NCBI GenBank assembly: GCA_017991555.1
Contig: JAGOQM010000010.1
Location: 1 to 64,000 of the forward strand
Direction of reading: 5' to 3'
From: Neisseriaceae bacterium
GTDB lineage: Bacteria > Pseudomonadota > Gammaproteobacteria > Burkholderiales > Neisseriaceae
Length of the DNA stretch: 64,000 bases
Shown here: one piece after another, positions 9,204 to 17,855 of the stretch
Layout of the letters: each line of letters opens with the position of its first letter
How positions within the stretch are numbered: position 1 is the first letter of the stretch
The notes under the pieces: generated by a model
Seen by the model: the letters and a program-made list of their open reading frames with translations, nothing else
The model's database searches: none
Told to the model about the DNA's origin: nothing
Program-made: the position numbers and the translations under genes

Positions 9204-9691
9204 GCTTAAGATCTTGGATTTTGGCCAAACCCAACCGCATGCGCCACGTCATGAACGCCTGGCCGCCGTTTTTCTTTGCCGGCGTTAAGCTACTGCACAT
9301 TACTAATGACTGGCGCGTGTGTAAAGTCATCCTCAAGCACCGTCCTTGGACCAAAAACGCCAATGGCACTCAGTTTGGCGGCAGCATGTTCGCCATGACC
9401 GACCCCATTTACAGCGTGCTGTTAATGGGGGCCTTAAACGACCGCTATTTCGTATGGGATAAGGCCGCCTCAATCGAGTTCATCAAGCCCGGCATCGGTG
9501 AAATCTACGTCGAGTGTCGCATCACCGACAAGCTCTTGACCGAGATTCAGCACCACACCCGCCACGGCGACAAATACTTCCCCGAAGTGGTCGACATCAT
9601 TTACGACAGCCGCGGCAACGAAGTGGCCAAGCTGCATCGCACCCTGTATGTCCGCCTCAAGCCCAAGCACCGTCCCGAAGACGTTGATTAA
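9200..9691 (+). CDS. DUF4442 hot-dog thioesterase-like protein
   Basis: A 163-residue protein of the DUF4442 family, which adopts a hot-dog fold related to acyl-CoA thioesterases. The segment NANGTQFGGSMFAMTDP at about 53-69 matches the conserved substrate-channel region. FIKPGIGEI corresponds to a central strand. No catalytic assignment is possible from sequence alone. It overlaps ygfZ by ATGA and is followed by a strong terminator, so the two genes form an operon end. Function is unknown; a role in acyl-CoA or lipid metabolism is only inferred from the fold. Confidence 0.8.
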   Translation: MSLRSWILAKPNRMRHVMNAWPPFFFAGVKLLHITNDWRVCKVILKHRPWTKNANGTQFGGSMFAMTDPIYSVLLMGALNDRYFVWDKAASIEFIKPGIGEIYVECRITDKLLTEIQHHTRHGDKYFPEVVDIIYDSRGNEVAKLHRTLYVRLKPKHRPEDVD

Positions 9692-9709
9692 GCCCATCGG
9701 CCAGACAGC

Positions 9710-9750
9710 AAAAAGCCGTGCTCAAGTAAAAACTTGAGCACGGCTTTTTT
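9710..9750. terminator. Bidirectional terminator
   Basis: A long perfect stem, AAAAGCCGTGCTCAAGT paired with ACTTGAGCACGGCTTTT, with an AAAA loop and A/T runs on both sides. It sits between convergent genes (DUF4442 rightward, OsmC leftward) and can end transcription from both. Confidence 0.92.
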
Positions 9751-9761
9751 ATGCCTAGCCC

Positions 9762-10202
9762 TTAAGCCTCTTCTGGCTCAGCCACCTTAGGCGCATGAAT
9801 GGCAAAGCTGTGGCTAACCTTAGCCGACTTGCCCAACATGATCGACGCCGAACAATATTTATCCGCCGACAGCTGCACCGCCTTGGCAATGCTGGCCTCG
9901 ACCAAATCATGGCCATAGACGTCAAAATGAATGTGGATTTCAGTGAACACGCTGGGCACCGTGTCGGCGCGCTTGGCCTCTACTTTGGCCACGCAATCCA
10001 CAATGTCTTGGCGCTGTTTTTTGGCGATTTGCACCACGTCGATGCTGGAACAGCCCGCCATGCCCGCCAACAACAACTCCATCGGCCGTGCGCCGCGATT
10101 ATGGCCGCCCACCGACGGCGCCGCGTCGGTCACAATGCTGTGGCCGCTGCCCGTAGTGGTTAAAAAACACAAACCGTCTACCCATTGAGTGGTGACATTC
10201 AT
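9762..10202 (-). CDS. OsmC family peroxiredoxin-like protein
   Basis: A 146-residue OsmC/YhfA-family protein. The first conserved cysteine is in MAGCSSIDV (about 50) and the second in DKYCSASIML (about 115), the pair used for thiol-dependent peroxide or persulfide reduction. RPMELLLAG matches the helix preceding the first Cys. It is the last gene of a leftward group that begins with an ArsR regulator and two YeeE/YedE membrane proteins, so a role in handling reactive sulfur or organic hydroperoxide is plausible. No enzyme assay is implied by sequence. Confidence 0.85.
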   Translation of the reverse strand: MNVTTQWVDGLCFLTTTGSGHSIVTDAAPSVGGHNRGARPMELLLAGMAGCSSIDVVQIAKKQRQDIVDCVAKVEAKRADTVPSVFTEIHIHFDVYGHDLVEASIAKAVQLSADKYCSASIMLGKSAKVSHSFAIHAPKVAEPEEA

Positions 10203-10217
10203 TTGAAGCTCCTTTGT

Positions 10218-10634
10218 CTAATGCTTGTACTTTGTGTATAAATGAAACAAACCCATGCCGATCAGCATCGCGGCCGCAAAGACCAACCCTTGCCACACGC
10301 CACGGCTAACCAAAATCACCGCGGGCCCAGGGCAAATGCCCGCCAGCCCCCAACCCACGCCGAACAGCAGGCCGCCCATCACCAAACGGCGATCAATCGG
10401 CCCATTTTTAGGCAGGCTTAACGCTTCGCCGGTCCAAGTGCGTGAGCGCTTTTTAGCCAAATACACGCCCAAACCAGACAGGCCTAACGCCCCCACCATG
10501 GCCACAGCCATTTCCGGCCGCCAGTGGCCAAAGGGGTCAAGAAACCCTTGCACCACGGCAGGATTCGCCATGCCCGACAGCAGCAGGCCGAGGCCAAACA
10601 ATAGGCCTGCGATTAAAGCAATAAGATACCCCAT
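10218..10634 (-). CDS. YeeE/YedE family sulfur transporter half, DUF6691
   Basis: A 138-residue hydrophobic protein with about four membrane segments, of the YeeE/YedE (PmpB-like) family associated with uptake of thiosulfate or other sulfur compounds. The conserved GICPGPA segment (about residue 108) carries the family cysteine. The N-terminal part contains the GLLFGLGLLLSGM helix. One base separates it from the companion gene upstream. Paired half-length proteins of this kind are common in beta- and gammaproteobacteria. The exact substrate is not evident. Confidence 0.85.
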   Translation of the reverse strand: MGYLIALIAGLLFGLGLLLSGMANPAVVQGFLDPFGHWRPEMAVAMVGALGLSGLGVYLAKKRSRTWTGEALSLPKNGPIDRRLVMGGLLFGVGWGLAGICPGPAVILVSRGVWQGLVFAAAMLIGMGLFHLYTKYKH

Positions 10635-10635
10635 C

Positions 10636-11043
10636 TTACACCCCCATCCAAACGTGTTTCAGCAAATACACCGTCACCGCACCGGCCAGCATAAACAGCA
10701 CCGTCACCAGCACCGAACGCGGTGAAGTGCGCGCCATGCCGCAAACGCTGTGGCCGCTGGTACAGCCAGAGCCCATGCTGGCGCCAAAGCCCACCAAGAG
10801 GCCGGCCACCACCAATAGCGGCACCGAAGCGGTCACCTCCACCTCAGGCAACGGCCCGAACAGGCCCAAAAGCCACGGCGCCAACAGCACCCCCACCACA
10901 AAGCAGATTTGCCACTTAGGCATCTGCTGCGGTTTAAAGAGGCCGCGCAACATGCCGCTAATGCCCATGATTTTGCCCAAGCCCAACAGCACCATGCTGG
11001 CGGCCAAGCCAATTAAGGCACCGCCCAATAAAGCCATCCCCAT
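10636..11043 (-). CDS. YeeE/YedE family sulfur transporter half
   Basis: A 135-residue membrane protein, the partner of the following gene. It has the signature GSGCTSGHSVCGMAR at about 93-107 with two cysteines, as in YeeE/YedE proteins that pass thiosulfate through a conserved Cys relay. Four membrane helices are visible by hydrophobicity. It starts three bases after the ArsR gene ends, so regulator and transporter are cotranscribed. Such pairs have been called PmpAB in other species. The ligand is inferred, not shown. Confidence 0.87.
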   Translation of the reverse strand: MGMALLGGALIGLAASMVLLGLGKIMGISGMLRGLFKPQQMPKWQICFVVGVLLAPWLLGLFGPLPEVEVTASVPLLVVAGLLVGFGASMGSGCTSGHSVCGMARTSPRSVLVTVLFMLAGAVTVYLLKHVWMGV

Positions 11044-11046
11044 CTG

Positions 11047-11376
11047 CTACTCCTTCGTTGATTGGTCCGCATCGGGGCAGTATAAATCGTAGAGGCACTG
11101 CAACAGCGCCTTCACCTTGTCGTCCGCAATGCGATAGTAAATGTGTTTGCCGTCGCGGCGGGTCGCCACCAGCTGCTCGGTACGCAAAACCCCTAGCTGC
11201 TGAGACAGCGTCGGTTGCACAATGCCAGTTAAGGCCGACAGTTCGCCCACCGACAGCTCGGCTTGGCTCAGGTGACACAGTAAAATCAGCCGGTCTTCAT
11301 TGCCCAAGCTTTTCAAAATCGCACTGGCCTGGCCGGCCGCAGCGCGCATCATCTGTAAATCCATCGTCACCCTCAC
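11047..11376 (-). CDS. ArsR-family repressor, BigR/SqrR-like persulfide sensor
   Basis: A 109-residue winged-helix regulator. The helix-turn-helix lies around SALTGIVQPTLSQQLGVL (about residues 43-60), followed by the wing RRDGKHIYY. It keeps two cysteines, one in LLCHLS (about 34) and one near the C-terminus in LYC (about 99). That matches the dithiol pair that BigR and SqrR use to sense persulfides. It is the first gene of the sulfur module. A perfect 7-bp inverted repeat upstream is a likely operator, which would give autoregulation. A metal sensor is the alternative, but the usual ArsR metal motif ELCVCDL is absent. Confidence 0.85.
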   Translation of the reverse strand: MRVTMDLQMMRAAAGQASAILKSLGNEDRLILLCHLSQAELSVGELSALTGIVQPTLSQQLGVLRTEQLVATRRDGKHIYYRIADDKVKALLQCLYDLYCPDADQSTKE

Positions 11377-11394
11377 ATCAATTAAACTAAATAC

Positions 11395-11414
11395 ATTATA
11401 TTAAAACATATAAT
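11395..11414 (-). promoter_or_regulatory. Candidate ArsR operator
   Basis: ATTATAT (11395-11401) and ATATAAT (11408-11414) form a perfect inverted repeat with a 6-base spacer. It lies 18 bases upstream of the ArsR start and includes a TATAAT on the minus strand. Its position over a likely -10 element fits repression. Confidence 0.5.
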
Positions 11415-11494
11415 AAAAAGCCAGTCTTTTACAAAAGCCATTATCAATCAAACCAAAAAGCGGTAGAATAGGCGTTTTTATGTAGGCAAGTAAA

Positions 11495-12508
11495 ATGTTG
11501 GTTTTAGGCATAGAATCGTCGTGTGACGAAACCGGTGTGGCCCTGTACGACTTAGCGCGTGGCCTGTTGGCCCACCAATTACACACACAAATGGCCATGC
11601 ACGCCGAATACGGTGGCGTGGTGCCAGAACTGGCCAGCCGAGACCACATTCGTCGCCTGGTGCCGCTTACCCGAGGCTGCCTTAAAGAAGCCGGCGTGAC
11701 CTTGGCCGACATCGACGCCATTGCCTTTACCCAAGGCCCAGGCCTCGGCGGCGCACTATTGGCCGGCGCCAGCTTTGCCAACGCCATGGCTTTTGCCCTG
11801 AACAAGCCCGTCATCAGCGTGCATCACCTCGAAGGCCATCTTTTGTCGCCGCTACTGGCCGACGCCCAGCCCGAATTCCCGTTTATTGCCCTATTGGTCT
11901 CTGGCGGCCACACCCAGTTTATGGCGGTGAAAGCCATTGGCGACTACACCCTCTTAGGTGAAAGCGTGGACGACGCGGCGGGCGAAGCCTTCGACAAAAC
12001 CGCCAAGCTGTTGGGGCTGCCCTATCCTGGCGGCGCCAAGCTGTCGGAACTGGCCGAGCAAGGCACCCCCGGGCGCTTTGAGTTTCCACGCCCGATGAAA
12101 CACAGCGGCGACCTCAACATGAGTTTTTCCGGCCTCAAAACCGCCGTGTTAACCCAGGTAAACAAATTAAAAGAGGCCGATGGCGAGATCAGCGAACAAA
12201 CCCGCTGCGACATCTGCCTGGCGTTTCAAGACGCCGCCGTCGACCTCCTCACCCACAAGGCCAAACTGGCCTTAAAACAAACCGGCTATCGCAACCTCGT
12301 TGTCGCCGGCGGCGTCGGCGCCAACAAAGCCTTACGCGCCAGCCTCAACGCCCTCAAGGCCCAAGTGTTTTTCCCGCCTATGGCCTTGTGTACCGATAAC
12401 GGCGCCATGATTGCCTTTGCCGGCGCCATGAACCTACAACACGCCCGCGCGCCCGGTGGCTCTTTCACCACCAAGCCGCGCTGGCCACTGACCGAATTGA
12501 ATAAGTAA
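11495..12508 (+). CDS. tsaD: tRNA threonylcarbamoyladenosine transferase TsaD
   Basis: The 337-residue catalytic subunit that transfers the threonylcarbamoyl group to A37 of ANN-decoding tRNAs, working with TsaB and TsaE. The N-terminus [12 protein letters not shown] is the family ATPase phosphate-1 motif. The metal-binding HHLEGH is at about 109-114. The segment [10 protein letters not shown] and the terminal [12 protein letters not shown] complete the ASKHA fold. The length is normal. It is divergent from the ArsR gene and followed eight bases later by the ABC-F gene. Confidence 0.96.
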   Translation: MLVLGIESSCDETGVALYDLARGLLAHQLHTQMAMHAEYGGVVPELASRDHIRRLVPLTRGCLKEAGVTLADIDAIAFTQGPGLGGALLAGASFANAMAFALNKPVISVHHLEGHLLSPLLADAQPEFPFIALLVSGGHTQFMAVKAIGDYTLLGESVDDAAGEAFDKTAKLLGLPYPGGAKLSELAEQGTPGRFEFPRPMKHSGDLNMSFSGLKTAVLTQVNKLKEADGEISEQTRCDICLAFQDAAVDLLTHKAKLALKQTGYRNLVVAGGVGANKALRASLNALKAQVFFPPMALCTDNGAMIAFAGAMNLQHARAPGGSFTTKPRWPLTELNK

Positions 12509-12516
12509 ACCCACTC

Positions 12517-14430
12517 ATGATCGAAATCAAAAACCTGTCGCTGCAACGCGGCACCAAAGTGCTGTTAGACCAAGCCAGCCTCACCATCAACCCCAACACC
12601 CGTTGGGGTTTAATCGGTCAAAACGGCACCGGCAAATCCAGCCTGTTTGCCCTCCTTAAAGGCGAATTAGTGCCCGACAAGGGCGACATCCTGATGCCCA
12701 AAAACTGGCGCATCGCCAGCGTGGCACAGGAAACCCCGGCCTTGGAAATCAGCGCCCTTGAATACGCCCTCAACGGCGACGCCGTGTTGCAAAGCCTACA
12801 AGCCGAACTTAAGGCCGCCGAAGCCGCCGACGATGGCGAACGTATTGCCCTCGTCCACCAGCAGCTAGACGACATCGACGCCTACACCGCGCCTTCGCGC
12901 GCCGCCAAGCTTTTGAGTGGCCTTGGCTTTGACCAAGACGAACACAATAAACCCACCAAGGCCTTCAGCGGTGGCTGGCGCATGCGTTTAAACCTGGCCC
13001 AGGCCTTGATGTGTCGCGCCGACCTGTTGCTGCTAGACGAACCCACCAACCACTTGGACTTAGAAACCGTGCTGTGGCTAGAAGAGCACCTCACCACCCT
13101 AGCCTGTACCCAAATCATCATCTCGCATGACCGTGATTTTTTGAACACCACCACCACCCACATTGCCGAGCTGGCCCAGCAAAAGTTGACCGCCTACACC
13201 GGTAACTACGACGCCTTCGAGCAGGCGCGCGCGCTCAAGCTAAGCCAGCAGCAGTCTGCCTACGAAAAGCAGCAGGGCCACATTGCCCACTTGCAAAGCT
13301 TCATCACCCGCTTTAAAGCCAAGGCCACCAAGGCCAAACAGGCTCAAAGCCGCGTGAAGGCGCTGGAACGCCTCGAGCTGATCGCCCCAGCCCACCTCGA
13401 CAGCCAGTTCAACTTTGAGTTTATCTCGCCCGATCACCTGCCCAACCCGCTGTTGAAAATCGACCACGCCGACCTAGGCTATGGCGACCAGCCCATTTTT
13501 AAAGACCTCACCTTTTCCTTGGAAAGCGGCGCCCGCTATGGCCTTTTAGGCGTCAACGGCAGCGGTAAATCAACCCTGATCAAAACCATTGCCGGCACCC
13601 TAGCGCCGCTGTCGGGCAGCGTGATTAAGTCAGAGAAGCTCAACGTGGGCTACTTTGCCCAACACCAGCTCGATACCTTGCGTCCCGACCAAAGCCCCAT
13701 TTGGCACATCCAAAGCCTCAGCCCCGAAGCCAAAGAGCAAGACATTCGCAACTTTTTGGGCGGCTTTAACTTTGTTGGCGACATGGCGATGCAGGCGATT
13801 GAGCCGTTCTCCGGCGGCGAAAAAGCCCGCCTGGCCTTGGCCATGATCGTGTGGCAAAAACCCAACCTATTGCTGTTAGACGAACCGACCAACCATTTGG
13901 ACCTCAACCTGCGCCACGCCCTAACCTTTGCCCTACAAAGCTTTAGCGGCGCCCTGATTTTGGTGTCGCATGACCGCAGCCTATTGGAAGCCACCACCGA
14001 TTCATTCTTGCTGGTGCAAGACGGCAAGCTCACCCCGTTTGACGGTGACCTTAACGCCTACCGCCTATGGCGCTTAGAGCAGTTCTCCAGCAAGGTCCCT
14101 GCCGCCTCCGGCGATCAGGTCAGCCGCAAAGACGTCAAGCGTAAAGAGGCTCAGCTGCGTCAAGCCTTGTCTAGCCAAACCAAACCCTACGTCAGCAAAA
14201 TTGCCAAGGCCGAAAAAGACATGGACGCCCTAGGCGTACAGCAGGCAGAACTGGAAGCCTTTCTGGCCTCAGAAGACGCCTATGCGCCAGAGCAAAAAGA
14301 CCGACTCCAGAAAAACCTGGCCGAACTGGCCCAAATCAAAAGCCGCCTGACCGAGATTGAGGCCGACTGGCTGATGTGGCAAGAAACGGTGGAGCAAATT
14401 AAGGCCGACTTAGCCGCACAACTTGATTAA
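12517..14430 (+). CDS. yheS: ABC-F ATPase YheS
   Basis: A 637-residue ribosome-associated ABC-F protein, the same length as E. coli YheS and matching it through ETPALEISALEY and FRAKATKAKQAQSR-like linker segments. Two ATPase domains are present: Walker A GQNGTGKS (about 34) with SGGWRMRLN signature, and GVNGSGKS (about 346) with SGGEKARLAL signature, each followed by LLLLDEPTNHLD. The interdomain linker is charged and helical, and a C-terminal coiled-coil extension follows residue 545. There are no membrane segments. The family acts on stalled or particular ribosomes. Confidence 0.9.
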   Translation: MIEIKNLSLQRGTKVLLDQASLTINPNTRWGLIGQNGTGKSSLFALLKGELVPDKGDILMPKNWRIASVAQETPALEISALEYALNGDAVLQSLQAELKAAEAADDGERIALVHQQLDDIDAYTAPSRAAKLLSGLGFDQDEHNKPTKAFSGGWRMRLNLAQALMCRADLLLLDEPTNHLDLETVLWLEEHLTTLACTQIIISHDRDFLNTTTTHIAELAQQKLTAYTGNYDAFEQARALKLSQQQSAYEKQQGHIAHLQSFITRFKAKATKAKQAQSRVKALERLELIAPAHLDSQFNFEFISPDHLPNPLLKIDHADLGYGDQPIFKDLTFSLESGARYGLLGVNGSGKSTLIKTIAGTLAPLSGSVIKSEKLNVGYFAQHQLDTLRPDQSPIWHIQSLSPEAKEQDIRNFLGGFNFVGDMAMQAIEPFSGGEKARLALAMIVWQKPNLLLLDEPTNHLDLNLRHALTFALQSFSGALILVSHDRSLLEATTDSFLLVQDGKLTPFDGDLNAYRLWRLEQFSSKVPAASGDQVSRKDVKRKEAQLRQALSSQTKPYVSKIAKAEKDMDALGVQQAELEAFLASEDAYAPEQKDRLQKNLAELAQIKSRLTEIEADWLMWQETVEQIKADLAAQLD

Positions 14431-14483
14431 AAGCACGGAATGAGTGGGCAGCCACTAGACGGAAGCGCATGAATTCGCTATAA

Positions 14484-15032
14484 ATGATGGGTAGCAAACG
14501 CAACCTGATGATTGACTGCCTAAGTGAAGCTGATAACCCGTTTATGAACCCACCTTTAACCGATATTCGCCAAGCCACCGCCGCGGATTTTGACGACATC
14601 TATGAAGCCCATCGCAACGCGGTGCAGTACACCTGCGCCCGGGCCTACGACACCACCACCCGCGAAGTGTGGCTAGGCTTGCTGTCGCCCGACAGCTATG
14701 CCGAAGCCTTGCAGTCGAAAGAACTGTGGATCGTGGCCTATAAAGGCCACACCCAAGGTTTTTTTCAGCTAGACCTGCATCAGGGCGAGCTAGATGCCTT
14801 ATACGTTCATCCCTTCGTGCAAAACCAAGGCTTGGGCACGGCCATGCTGCACCAGGCCGAAGACCTCGCCCTCGCTGCTGGGGTGGCGGATTTAAAACTG
14901 TTTGCCTCGCTTAACTCTAAAGCCTTCTATAAACTCAACGGTTACGACAGCCTCGGCCAGGCCCAGCTCACCCTCAGCCCCAACGTGGCGGTGGCCTGCA
15001 CCCTGATGCGCAAACGGCTGAACGCCTTATAA
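14484..15032 (+). CDS. GNAT family N-acetyltransferase
   Basis: A 182-residue GNAT acyltransferase. The acetyl-CoA loop is QNQGLGTAMLHQAE (about residues 112-125), preceded by the strand LDALYVHP and followed by SLNSKAFYKLNGY, as in the ElaA/YitH-like group that modifies small molecules or proteins. The substrate is unknown. The first ATG lacks a clear ribosome site. An ATG at 14544 (MNPPLTDIRQ) is the start that best matches the family's N-terminus, so the protein may be 20 residues shorter. It ends 35 bases before a binding-protein gene. Confidence 0.82.
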   Translation: MMGSKRNLMIDCLSEADNPFMNPPLTDIRQATAADFDDIYEAHRNAVQYTCARAYDTTTREVWLGLLSPDSYAEALQSKELWIVAYKGHTQGFFQLDLHQGELDALYVHPFVQNQGLGTAMLHQAEDLALAAGVADLKLFASLNSKAFYKLNGYDSLGQAQLTLSPNVAVACTLMRKRLNAL

Positions 15033-15067
15033 AAAACCAACACCCACTTCCCTACAAAGGACAAACC

Positions 15068-15862
15068 ATGACCAAACTACTCAGCAGCGTCCTCGTTAGC
15101 GCCGCCCTACTGCTCGGAGCCTGTGGCCAAAACAGCGCCCAGCCCGAACCCAAAACCGAAGCCGACGCCACCAACGCCGACGGCCGCGTCTATCGCGTCG
15201 CCATGAACGCCGCCTTCGCCCCGTTTGAATCGGTCGACAGCGAAGGCAACATCGTCGGCTTCGACGTCGACATCGTCAAAGCCATGGCCGAAGCCGGCAA
15301 CTTCAAAGTGACGTTTGTGAACACCCCGTGGGAAGGTATTTTCGAAACCCTGCGCCGCGGCGACAACGACATTTTGGCCGCCACCGTAACCATCACCGAC
15401 GAACGCAAGCAAATCATGGATTTCAGCGATCCCTACTTTGAAATCAACCAGGTCATCCTGGTGCCTAAAGGCCAAAACATCCAAAGCCCAGAAGACTTGA
15501 AAAAACTGGCTAAAGTGGCCGTGACCATCGGCACCTCGGCCGACACCGTGGCCCAAAAAATCCTCGGCGCCACCAGCGACAAGATTGCCCGCTTTGAAAG
15601 CCTGCCCTTGGTGTTAAAAGAAGTAGAAACCGGCGGCGCCCAAGCGGCCATCAGCGACAACGCCGTGGTGGAAAACTACGTCAAAAACAACGGTGACAAA
15701 GGCTTTACCATCATTGAAACCGACCTGTTTGAAAAAGAACACTACGGCATGGCCGTGCGTAAAGGCGACACCGAAACCCGCGACATGCTCAACGCCGCCT
15801 TGAAAAAAATTCAGGAAAACGGCGAATACGACCGCGTGTACAACAGCTATTTCGCCAAGTAA
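15068..15862 (+). CDS. Polar or basic amino-acid ABC binding lipoprotein
   Basis: A 264-residue solute-binding protein of the HisJ/ArtJ type (type 2 periplasmic fold). The lipoprotein signal ends LLGAC (Cys about 19). The family's opening strand is at VYRVAMNAAFAPFE and the ligand arginine at DERKQIMDFSDPYF (about residue 117). SADTVAQ and ISDNAV continue the pocket. AAAGGA lies before the ATG. No permease or ATPase gene is adjacent, so it is an orphan binding protein or works with a distant transporter. The terminator follows directly. Confidence 0.87.
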   Translation: MTKLLSSVLVSAALLLGACGQNSAQPEPKTEADATNADGRVYRVAMNAAFAPFESVDSEGNIVGFDVDIVKAMAEAGNFKVTFVNTPWEGIFETLRRGDNDILAATVTITDERKQIMDFSDPYFEINQVILVPKGQNIQSPEDLKKLAKVAVTIGTSADTVAQKILGATSDKIARFESLPLVLKEVETGGAQAAISDNAVVENYVKNNGDKGFTIIETDLFEKEHYGMAVRKGDTETRDMLNAALKKIQENGEYDRVYNSYFAK

Positions 15863-15877
15863 ATCACGACGCCCACC

Positions 15878-15902
15878 ACACCCGCCACGGCGGGTGTTTT
15901 TT
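15878..15902 (+). terminator. Terminator after amino-acid binding protein
   Basis: ACACCCGCC and GGCGGGTGT flank an AC spacer and are followed by a run of T. The T-run overlaps the stop of the convergent hydrolase gene. Confidence 0.85.
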
Positions 15903-16782
15903 ATGGCACCAGCATTTTGGCCAAGGCCTCGGCCCACAGCTCTGTTTGGCCTGGCCGAAAAAAGCCAAAGTGGCCTATTTTATCGCCCTGCCCAACCTCT
16001 GCCGCACGCACCGTGTGCTGACACACCTGCGCCTGAACGTATAAACGCATTAAGGCCTGGATAGACGCCTCTGGTGCCATCCAATCGTCGTCAACGCCAT
16101 AGGCCCAGACCCGCCCTCGAAATGCCGCAAAGCCAGCCCGCCACGGTCGCCCATGAGGATCGAGCACGTAATCGGGGTGGCGACACCAGCGCGCCCACTC
16201 ATGCGCCACCCCAGCAGGCAAGTCGGCGCCGCCCAAACGCAATAGCCGCGCCGGGAAATAACCACAAACATTGGTCAAGCTGGGCATGCCCACATGCCAC
16301 AGCGCCGCCAAGGCGTAACGCAGCGGCCGCGGCCAATGGCCCCAATATCCATTCGGCGTCGCCACCGCCAGCAGCCCCTTCACCCACTCATGATGCTCAG
16401 CCAGCCCCAACAGCTGCCCGCCGAGGCTGTGCCCCACCACCCACAACCGATGTTCCGGCCAACGCTCATGCGCATAGGCCAAGGCCGCCGACACGTCCTG
16501 TCGGCCCCACTGCCACAGCGTCGCGTCCTCGGCCCGAATGGCGCCCGCCCGCGATGCGCCCATGCCCCGATAGTCGTAGGCCACCACCACACAGCCTGCC
16601 GCCGCCAAGCATTGCGCAAACGCCTGATAAAACGTGTGCCGCACGCCCATGGCGCCATTAATCACCACGCACAGGCCGTTGCTCTGCGCCGGCACAAACA
16701 GCGTGCCCGACAACACGCGGCCGTCTTGGGCATGAAATTGAATCGTTTCTGTCGTTGGGGCATGGATGTGAGTCATGGTCAT
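15901..16782 (-). CDS. Alpha/beta hydrolase
   Basis: A 293-residue alpha/beta hydrolase of the serine aminopeptidase/hydrolase-4 group (YheT- and BioH-like relatives). The nucleophile elbow is GHSLGGQ (Ser about 118). The acid is probably the Asp in VDDDWMAPE and the His that in KIGHFGFF near the C-terminus. The oxyanion strand VVINGAMGVRHTFY resembles esterases acting on short acyl chains. No signal peptide is seen. A second ATG six bases in (16776) has better spacing from a GAGG site. The substrate is not predictable. It converges on the binding-protein gene and is separate from the island to its right. Confidence 0.78.
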   Translation of the reverse strand: MTMTHIHAPTTETIQFHAQDGRVLSGTLFVPAQSNGLCVVINGAMGVRHTFYQAFAQCLAAAGCVVVAYDYRGMGASRAGAIRAEDATLWQWGRQDVSAALAYAHERWPEHRLWVVGHSLGGQLLGLAEHHEWVKGLLAVATPNGYWGHWPRPLRYALAALWHVGMPSLTNVCGYFPARLLRLGGADLPAGVAHEWARWCRHPDYVLDPHGRPWRAGFAAFRGRVWAYGVDDDWMAPEASIQALMRLYVQAQVCQHTVRAAEVGQGDKIGHFGFFRPGQTELWAEALAKMLVP

Positions 16783-16852
16783 GGCCTCGTGTGGTCATTG
16801 CCTAAAAGGCTTAAGCTAACACAAATAAACCATTAGCATAACAGATGGCCAT

Positions 16853-16883
16853 AAAAAAACCGCCGGAACGACGGATGGTTTTA
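16853..16883 (-). terminator. Terminator ending the toxin-immunity island
   Basis: On the minus strand AAACC...CCG pairs imperfectly with CGG.GGTTT and ends in seven T. It is the first terminator downstream of the leftmost immunity-type gene, though about 170 bases away. Confidence 0.5.
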
Positions 16884-17012
16884 AACGTAATGTTAATGCA
16901 TGGGGTTGGGGCTGTCTGAACACGATTTGCCCATGTAACCCAACACAAGCCTACACACGCCCTACTCGCCAAATGCATCTAGGTCCTCATCACCACTTCG
17001 ATTAAGGCACCG

Positions 17013-17048
17013 CGTGGGCACGCAAGCTTTGCCCACCCTACGCTTGCT
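17013..17048 (+). repeat. REP-like palindrome, copy A
   Basis: GTGGGCA and TGCCCAC flank CGCAAGCTT and are followed by CCTACGCTTGCT. On the opposite strand the hairpin is preceded by GTAG, the foot recognised by REP transposases. It lies four bases beyond the stop of the leftmost immunity gene and has no partner nearby. Confidence 0.8.
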
Positions 17049-17052
17049 AAGC

Positions 17053-17466
17053 TTAGCCAATTAATTCCTCGTTTGAAATCTTACACGATTCTGCAACCAC
17101 ATGTATCGCAACTCCTGTGGTATGCAGAAACAACCTATAATGTTTATAACCCTTTGTTCTTGATGTCACACCATCCATCTCTACCATATCTGAGTGTTCA
17201 TACTCTACTAAAGAATTAAGCAGTGATAATTTACGGTCATCTGGACAACTAAAGAAGCTGTAGCCTGGGAATGGAGTCTTAAAGAAATATTTAGCATAAT
17301 AAAAATGGACTCTGCATTTCGCACTGCGCGGCTCAGAATCCTCTATCTCATATAAAATATCCAGACTCAAATCGCCGTCCATAAAATACATCTCAATCCT
17401 ATCCTCGCCGTCTGAGGGCAAAAAATCATCTAGGTTGAGCACTTGTTTAGGATTAGATAACTGCAT
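17053..17466 (-). CDS. Putative immunity protein, cassette 1
   Basis: A 137-residue soluble, acidic protein that I do not recognise. It begins eight bases after the stop of a toxin-tip gene, the standard order for polymorphic toxin and immunity pairs. It has no signal peptide or membrane segment, and is rich in aromatic residues (FYYAKYFFK about 54-62). Its AT content is higher than that of neighbouring housekeeping genes, suggesting transfer. The role is inferred only from position and size. It could instead be an unrelated small protein. Confidence 0.55.
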   Translation of the reverse strand: MQLSNPKQVLNLDDFLPSDGEDRIEMYFMDGDLSLDILYEIEDSEPRSAKCRVHFYYAKYFFKTPFPGYSFFSCPDDRKLSLLNSLVEYEHSDMVEMDGVTSRTKGYKHYRLFLHTTGVAIHVVAESCKISNEELIG

Positions 17467-17474
17467 ATTTAATT

Positions 17475-17855
17475 TTATCTTCTGGCCTTGTCAACAGAGC
17501 CGTTATAGTTTTTATTCAACTGATTACGTACTAATTCATCAAAGGTGACTTTATCATACGCGTTTACGCCAGTCTTATTGTTACCAAACCACTGGCTTTT
17601 AGGAATATCCGCATTGATAAGTGCCGTTGAGCTTTTAATATTAGAAATGACTCTTTTTCCGTCAATCACAACATAGTCTAGGGGCACCTGATTAGGTTTG
17701 ACTACGCCTTGTCTCAGCGCATCAGTAAGGTCGCCAACCGTCTTAATAGGCCTTCCTGCTATTTCTGAATAGAGTTTTTGCCCTTCCATACTAAATGCCT
17801 TTGTCGATTTGGCGGGCACTTGCGCAAAAACAGCATTATCCAGCACACCAGGCAT
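17475..17855 (-). CDS. Polymorphic toxin C-terminal tip, 5'-truncated, cassette 1
   Basis: Reading frame of 126 residues from the first ATG. The same frame continues upstream to 17903, giving YNYDPSGVINATKG directly before PGVLDNAVFAQV, then a TAA at 17904-17906 and further stops. The core (VPLDYVVIDGKRVISN, SSTALINADIPKSQW, then DELVRNQLNKN) resembles, from memory, toxin domains at the ends of hemagglutinin/CDI or MafB proteins. The large N-terminal delivery part is missing, so it is an orphan cassette or decayed remnant. The biochemical activity is unknown; a nuclease is the common theme for such tips. The immunity-type gene follows after eight bases. Confidence 0.6.
   Translation of the reverse strand: MPGVLDNAVFAQVPAKSTKAFSMEGQKLYSEIAGRPIKTVGDLTDALRQGVVKPNQVPLDYVVIDGKRVISNIKSSTALINADIPKSQWFGNNKTGVNAYDKVTFDELVRNQLNKNYNGSVDKARR

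Noticed and set aside
16074..16836. Long plus-strand frames opposite the alpha/beta hydrolase
   Set aside because: They are proline/arginine-rich shadows of a GC-rich gene, and the hydrolase frame has clear catalytic motifs.
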